Positions 58,330 to 64,000 of a DNA stretch of 64,000 nucleotides are shown in pieces. Positions within the stretch are counted from its first letter, which is position 1. Each line of letters opens with the position of its first letter. Under the pieces are notes generated by a model. It did no database searches, was not told the DNA's origin, and worked only from the letters and a program-made list of their open reading frames with translations. A program made the position numbers and the translations under genes. This DNA is from Ceratobasidium sp. AG-K (Eukaryota; Basidiomycota; Agaricomycetes; Cantharellales; Ceratobasidiaceae): assembly GCA_037039685.1 (NCBI GenBank), contig JAWNGF010000011.1, positions 1,178,001 through 1,242,000 of the forward strand, given 5' to 3'.

Positions 58330-58530
58330 ATGGGATGTTGATTCGCGACGTTTCAAAAGGAAATAACCAGATCCCTCAACATTCATCCTCCGATAGCGGC
58401 CCTATCCAAGTTTGCAGTTCTATTTGTTATAAGAGAAAATTACTAGCAGAAATATAAAACACGAGCGCAGAGGATTGCTTGGTTTATGGGCTCCGCAACC
58501 CACACAGCTTTCCAGCGCATGTATGCGCGT
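58330..58530 (+). repeat. Second decayed repeat pair, copy 2
   Basis: Diverged copy of 57900-58130, offset by about 410 bp. Confidence 0.45.
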
Positions 58531-58638
58531 CGCGAAGTGATAATATCTAGCGTAACTGAGTAGGTCGATTATGGTTGTAATAACCCATAGCTACAACGCA
58601 ATTCGTCAGTTGGATTATCGTTAATGAAGCTACACGAC

Positions 58639-59061
58639 CTACGTAGTTCCTTCTCCCGTTCCCTGGGTCTCTTTCGCCAGCTTGGCCGTCCTCCTCCACA
58701 ACTCGCCCAGCATTCCAGCCTCGAGGACGCCAACGATGCCGCTCACAAGGCCAGCAGTATCCGTCCACTTGGTCGTTTTCGAGGTCTTGCGAGCAAAGAT
58801 GATAAACACGCACACGGCGCCGCCCACCCACCAAATCATCAAGGCGAGGTACATATTAATGAACCAGCGCTGAGGCTGGGGCGTCCGACGGAACTGGAAC
58901 CAAAGTCCCCAGTGGTGGATCTCGGTGAGCAGCCATGCGACGGGGATCAGCCAGAAAGAGGTCGTGCCAAAGCTGGTCAAGGATAGGCCGAGGGAGAGGG
59001 TTGCGAGCCCGAGCGAGATGGAAAGAAAGGATTTGAGTTGGGCGACACTGGCAGCAGACAT
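58639..59061 (-). CDS. Small four-pass membrane protein, unknown
   Basis: An intronless 140-residue protein of unrecognised family. The ATG at 59061 ('MSAASVAQLKSFLSISLGLA') is preferred over one 27 codons upstream because the hydrophobic pattern starts here. Four hydrophobic segments: 'FLSISLGLATLSLGLSL', 'FWLIPVAWLLTEI', 'YLALMIWWVGGAVCVFIIFA' and 'DTAGLVSGIVGVLEAGML'. The charged C-terminus ('ELWRRTAKLAKETQG') probably faces the cytosol. It lies 230 bp from another small membrane protein on the same strand. Confidence 0.7.
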   Translation of the reverse strand: MSAASVAQLKSFLSISLGLATLSLGLSLTSFGTTSFWLIPVAWLLTEIHHWGLWFQFRRTPQPQRWFINMYLALMIWWVGGAVCVFIIFARKTSKTTKWTDTAGLVSGIVGVLEAGMLGELWRRTAKLAKETQGTGEGTT

Positions 59062-59287
59062 GATGTGATGGAGAATCCAGTCGCGCGTCGAGACGGTTTT
59101 ATACGCGACGTGATAGTGAAGTCGTGCCCAGTGGCTATGCATGTATATTGCTCAGTGCCTGCCGGTCCAGGGCCCTAACGCTAGTCGTTGATGCGCGCGC
59201 CCACAAAAGGAAATCGACAGATGCTGTGATAGTCGCGTATGCGTAGAAATACAAATGGAATGTGTCTTTGGCCGTGATAAATAGCGC

Positions 59288-59808
59288 TCATTGCTTCTCG
59301 GTTGTCCGCCCCAACACGGACTGTTTGGAATCAATCAGAATCGTGTACAGTGACCGCATTTGGGACGTACCTCCGGGCCACCCTTTTCGCATACGTCCTC
59401 GGGAACGGTGCTTCGTTGTCCAAATAATCTCCGGAATAGGACTCCGAGTCGAAGCACGATGAGGGTTTCGATCAATCCGGGGGCGTATATGTAGTCTCGA
59501 AAGCCGAGATCGATCCGAGTGAGGAGGTAGTACCGTTGGATTGTTGTGGCACATGACAAGAATGAGACGAGGTTTATGCGAGCTGGGGTGGGTGAGTGGA
59601 AGGAAGCGGTCGCCACGTCATGTCGAGATGGTGACTGGACCGAGAAGTAGGTCAGGGCGTGAGAGCCAAGAGGTATGACGATGGCGAGGACCATGGCTAG
59701 GTAGGTTGAGGATGGAGAGATGGCGAGTAGTCGCACGACTGGGATGGAGGTCAGGCTCGATACCAGGGAGGTGGCGAAATAGTGTGCGTAGGCGGTTTCG
59801 AGCGTCAT
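59288..59808 (-). CDS. Small membrane protein, unknown
   Basis: The ATG at 59808 starts 'MTLETAYAHYFATSLVSSL'. Hydrophobic segments: 'SIPVVRLLAISP', 'YLAMVLAIVIPLGSHALTYF', 'NLVSFLSCATTI' and 'LIETLIVLRLGVLFRRLFG'. An intron with GTACGT donor and AACAG acceptor near the end joins 'EKGGPE' to 'SVLGRTTEKQ', with the stop at 59290-59288. Reading through the intron would stop after 'CGHCTRF'. Family unknown. It has a size and layout similar to the neighbour at 58639, but no clear sequence similarity. Confidence 0.65.
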
Positions 59809-62244
59809 TTGGGCGGCTGGGTATTTCAGCGGAGTGATGCTGGGACGTCAAGAGGCTAGAACGGTGCTGGTGCGGGCGAGAGTGAGCTAGATCCCTTTTA
59901 CTCGACTGACCTCGGTAATTTGACAACCTCGAGAGTTTCAAGTAATAATAGACGTCGTGCTGGAATCCCTACGACAATATGAAAGGTTGAGCTAATAGAT
60001 CGCCAGGTAATGCGAGACGATTTGAGCGAAGACTATATACCTGATTCGGGCTGCCGGCATCGCAGCTATGCGTGTGGCACCGGCCGCGGCGATCCAGCAC
60101 ATCTCAGGATGACCACGCGTACATGGGAAGATAATCGACTGTATGTCTTGGTAGGATACTTCCTGGGCGGACCATATATAGACGTATTAGCCGGACTACA
60201 TGGCTTGACCTTTGCTCGAGTGAGATTTATTTGACCGGGGTAGCCGAAATGAACATGGGAGTCGTCATGTGACATGGTGGCATACAAGTGGCAAACAAAC
60301 AGCGCAAATTTGAGACCACAACCCCGTTCTTGATCTTCAGAATTCATTTCGGTAGCCAGGTTGGTTCGATACCACGCAAAAGCCGAAGCTGGCACTCCGC
60401 AGTGGCTGCAACAGGCTATCACAGGCTCTCCGTGGGACACCGCGCAGCCGATCCTAGGACCCCGCCAATGAATCGAACAAACCTATTCGTCCATCCGCCG
60501 CAGAATAATCGTCACCGCCCCTTCCTCCCCTTGACTTGACGAGTCCAGCGCTGCTTGGCGTACGAGGATCGACACCCGCAGCAAGCAGACCTACAATCGG
60601 GAGGAAACGACGATAATACCACAAGGAAAGCAAGACAGCCCGTCAGGCTCACGCGTGCAGCCGAGGAGGGTTATTGCCACCCCAAAATCATACACCTGCT
60701 CCAAGGCAAGACAAACATCAGTTGATTAGTGCCAAATGCTAACCCGTCATGCCGCCTCGGCCGTCAAACTGTCAGCTTATCGTCACCAAGTAGGATTGAG
60801 GTCGTTTAGCTCCCAGCGCGTCGTTTGGATGACTCTTCATCCCAGGGACTGGCATGTCATCTGATACGATCCGGACTTCCCATCAACCGCCGTGAATCCA
60901 CCCAGATACTCGGCGCCGGCTCCAGCACATGTGCGCACCGTCCGTGGTCATCCTTGGATTCTCCTGTACAACCCTGGAACGACCAGAATTATCACCCCAT
61001 TCCGTGAAGGCTGATTTTAACTTCTGCTACCCTGGTTGCCCCGCTTGACTGCGTCACTGGACGAGACCATCGCCACTTGTGGTCCTTGGTCTTGTGCGAT
61101 CTCTCGACTATTTCTACCACCATGGAGGATCATTGGGCATTCATCTCAACTCGCTCGTTGCCCATCGGTCGTCGTACTGAGGTTCTGTCTTATTGACGTG
61201 TATTATACAAAATGACCAATCCGACAAATTATCAAACAAACGTTACGTCGTCGAACTCGCAAGTTCTTTGGCCCCTTTGACTGATTCTATACATACTTTG
61301 GAGCCTTTCATTGGGGTTTCGAGCACCGGGGTTCGAGGAGCGAGGTGCTTCCAATTTATCGTAGTGCGAAAACAAGGCTTCTGCGGTCCTTCGAGGTCTG
61401 ACGGGTTTCTGCTCAGTAAACTCCTCAACAGGGGACGCCAAAAGAAACAAGTTTTATTTGGGAAAGGGCGAGCAATAAGAGGAACTAGCCTGAGCCGCTT
61501 GTAGTCAATGTAAGTGTTGAGCTGTGCGTCCTGGCCCTTGTACTCGGGGTTACAAAAAAGTAATGCAAAAGGATAAATGCACGTCTCCCGCCGTGCATGC
61601 CTCCCGGATGCCATAGCTGCAATGATAAAATTTGTAGATAAAGCAAGATCAGTTAACTTTGTGGCACTCATAGAGCGATTGCAGTTACGGAGCTCATGCA
61701 GACACTGTAGCAAGTCGGGGCACTCGATCCTAGTGCCAAGAGAGAACTTCGATTTAGTGTGACACACACTTGAAAGTAGCACGAGTTCCACTTCGCTAAA
61801 GTGACATGGAGATGTGATAGTAGTGACTTAAGCGTGTGATATAAGTGAAACACGGAGATCGTTTTGCACGCCAAGGGCTAATTTCATAGGACTTTTGGGA
61901 AGTGCCTGACTGCCGAAATGTCTTGGGAAGCAACCAAGTTCGTTTCCTGAAGTGAGTTGGGTACTCCTCCGAGTACCGTACTGCCTCCCATTCCCTGCTT
62001 ACCCTGTCTTACGGAGGTAATATACGCACTTGAATAGATTCACAATCTATCTACTCCTCGAGTCCGGTTGGTACGTGGGTTGATATCCATCCTAATTTCG
62101 GACGGGGTAGTTTATTCGCTCAATGTAGTAATTAAAATGGATGTATTCGCAACATTTGCAGTATTTGCAGTAGCGGACAGAACGTATATACATGTATAGA
62201 TAGTGAAAGAATATTAGATTGGGGAATATGATGTATAAATGACT
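59809..62244. other. Gene-poor stretch of 2.4 kb
   Basis: No recognisable gene. The longest frame, minus strand 61243-61791, begins with GTG and has no familiar motif. Base composition and scattered stops suggest non-coding or decayed sequence. Confidence 0.4.
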
Positions 62245-63914
62245 TTATTTGCGTCCACGCCCACGGGGACAACCACGGGCCTTCGGAGCTGCTGCCTTCT
62301 TCGACTTGCCTTTTACCTGAGCATAGCATATATGCGTGGTTAGTTGTCATTTGACGGACAGGGCGACTCAGCTTACCGGTTTCTTGCTCTCAGCATCCGA
62401 CTCGGGGGCATTGCTAAGCTCGCCACCACTCGAGGAAGCTTCAGGATTGGGGGCACCAACTTCAAACAAAGTCCCTGGGAGACAGCCACGGACCACGGAG
62501 GAAACTTTGGAAAAAGGAATGGGAGGGTTGGGGACTGCGGCGCAGGCCAACTTGTCAGCAGCGGCACGGCGTGTGGTGGGGGCAGGGTTGGTGACAAGGG
62601 TTGAGGCCTCAACGGTGGTGGTGACCTGTGCTGGGGCAGTACGAGTGACCTTGGTGGAAGCAGGTGCGCTAGAGCGAGCAGGGACCATTGGCTGAGGTGC
62701 GACCGAGTTGGCAATGACCTAAGTGGCAGGAGTAGGCATACGACTGGGAGCGCAGGTTGAATCAGGGGCTGGTGCAGTAGGAGCGACTGGATCTATGGCA
62801 CAGGAATGAGCTGATGCGTCAGTGGGTGAAATGTAGACAAAAGAGGATGGGGTGTTACCAGTAGCATGAGGCAGTCTGTGAGTAGAGGTGATGATAGTAG
62901 TCCCAGTTGGAGTAAGCCCCCAAGTGGGCTTGTAGGTAGGGTCATCCCGAACAGGAATACAAGGACAAGGACGAGGACAAGCAAGGACCTGGCCACCAAC
63001 AACAGACCTAACCTCGTGAACAGGGGGTGGGACCAAACCCTCAGCTCTATCACAATCCACATTGAGAAGCGGGGGGAAGAAGGGGGCCAAGCCCATGTCT
63101 TCATCAATGTCGTCGTCTTGGCCAGGAGTATCACCTAAAAAACTGTGTCAGTGTATATAGACTACTGGTGTCAAGCTTGCATACCGGCTGAGATAGCTGC
63201 CATACTAAATTTGCAGGTCATATCCCCGACGGGATTGTTGTTGCTTGCAGCAGCACGGGCCCGGCTAGCTGCTTTGCGTGCCAATCGAGTTCTAGCTGCC
63301 TTCCGACCCGCTTCCTGACGTGCAGCTCGACAAGCTGCGCGTCGGGCTGCATCCGACGGAGATCCTGGGATATGCGACTGGCCAGCGGCAAGAGCCTTAG
63401 CGAGGGCAAGAGACTGTTTACGCCGGCCAGTCCAGAGTTGGTCCATCTTGCTCTTGATTGCAATATAAACAAAACAGTGAACTGGCCATACCGGGTCATC
63501 AAAGTCATTGAATCCCAGAAAGACTTCAGCAGCCTGGGGACTGTAATTAGGGCAGGATGGATCAAGTGAGCCAGGAACTCACTCGTGCGTAGACTTTCCG
63601 CAGGGTGGGCTGGTGTTGACGCTTAATTGATTTGCTCATTACCAGCCCATGTTGGATACAGATGGTCCATATTCCGTCCTACAGAAGCCAGTTAGCTACA
63701 ATTGCACAATGAATATGGTACACCTTACCAAAACAAGAGTGTATGTTGGGTCATCCAACCCCATTACGTCCCTCATGCAAAAGGGGTGTTTCCCAGGCGT
63801 ACCTGCGGGTCTTGGGCCCGTCTTGAACACAACCGGGATCTCCATGTATCCTTCCAGTTGACCTTGAATAGGGACGGGAGCAGAGTTGTGAAAGGTGGAT
63901 AAGATGTTGGGCAT
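62245..63914 (-). pseudogene. Lineage-specific protein with basic C-terminus, in-frame stop
   Basis: Not a family I can name. The ATG at 63914 begins 'MPNILSTFHNSAPVPIQGQL'. In-phase splices then give 'FCMRDVMGLDDPTYTLVL/D', 'GIWTICIQHGLVMSKSIKRQ', 'PTLRKVYAR/AAEVFLGFND', an Ala/Arg-rich helix ('DAARRAACRAARQEAG') and 'GDTPGQDDDIDEDMG'. A Pro/Ala/Thr-rich stretch is interrupted by TAG at 62721-62719, after which the same frame and composition continue to 'AESKKP/VKGKSKKAAAPK' and an AT-hook-like 'RGCPRGRGRK'. The TAG is followed by GTC and could be a cryptic acceptor, but no good donor was found nearby, so I lean to a nonsense change (CAG to TAG). The basic tail suggests DNA binding. Confidence 0.55.
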
Positions 63915-64000
63915 TGAGTTGCCAAAGGGCTACGCAGAGAGAGGGAGTTGCAAAAGAGGAGATGACCAAGAGGAAAGAGAAGGGGAGTTGGCCTAATATA
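63915..64000. other. Right-edge sequence
   Basis: Upstream of the last gene. Too short to interpret. Confidence 0.3.

Noticed and set aside
61243..61791. 182-codon minus-strand frame
   Set aside because: Starts with GTG in a eukaryotic context and shows no family motif.

Overview
The window looks like nuclear DNA of a filamentous basidiomycete (Agaricomycetes). Introns are short (about 41-70 nt), mostly GT-AG with a CTAAC/CTGAC-type branch site, and often interrupt conserved domains. The gene set is eukaryotic: Arp8, Con7-type zinc finger, F-box/RCC1, TOR, Pso2/Snm1, Tel1/ATM, RPS4. Protein kinases fused to kinesin-light-chain TPRs and a secreted DUF4430 protein fit the Agaricomycetes. A Rhizoctonia/Ceratobasidiaceae-like genome is my best guess, but that is inference. 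No tRNA, rRNA, CRISPR array or bacterial operon was seen.

Layout. 0-19.3 kb is compact housekeeping and regulatory sequence: an F-BAR/RhoGAP gene running off the left edge (-), a C2H2 protein (+), a secreted DUF4430 protein (-), arp8 (+), a Con7-like C2H2 regulator (+), an F-box/RCC1 protein (+) and a Ser/Pro-rich protein of unknown function (-). 19.5-26.6 kb holds a TOR kinase gene whose HEAT and FAT parts are largely preserved. Its FRB segment is deleted out of frame, the following 500 bp is frameshifted several times, and no kinase domain follows, so I call it a truncated pseudogene. 27.2-32.0 kb has a LaeA-like methyltransferase (-) divergent from PSO2/SNM1 (+). 32.68-35.68 kb is an apparently complete pogo/Fot1-type DNA transposon with perfect 26-bp terminal inverted repeats and a TA target duplication, inserted between PSO2 and TEL1. 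36.2-45.8 kb is a full-length TEL1/ATM gene, convergent with RPS4 (-).

47.9-53.4 kb is the most unusual accessory part. Two tandem paralogues on the minus strand each encode a TKL-type kinase domain followed by kinesin-light-chain TPRs. In one of them the 126-bp repeats are almost identical to each other except at a few positions. This is the pattern seen in fungal recognition proteins of the NLR type. 53.4-58.6 kb is gene-poor and contains decayed, duplicated blocks without a convincing gene.

58.6-59.8 kb has two small multi-pass membrane proteins (-). 59.8-62.2 kb is empty as far as I can see. At the right end is a lineage-specific-looking gene (-) with a basic C-terminus and an in-frame stop in its low-complexity middle.

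The genes do not form one pathway. Arp8 (INO80), Pso2/Snm1 and Tel1 all act in DNA damage responses, but their proximity may be chance. Splice junctions were chosen by hand from GT/GC-AG signals, reading frame and family conservation, so single boundaries may be off.
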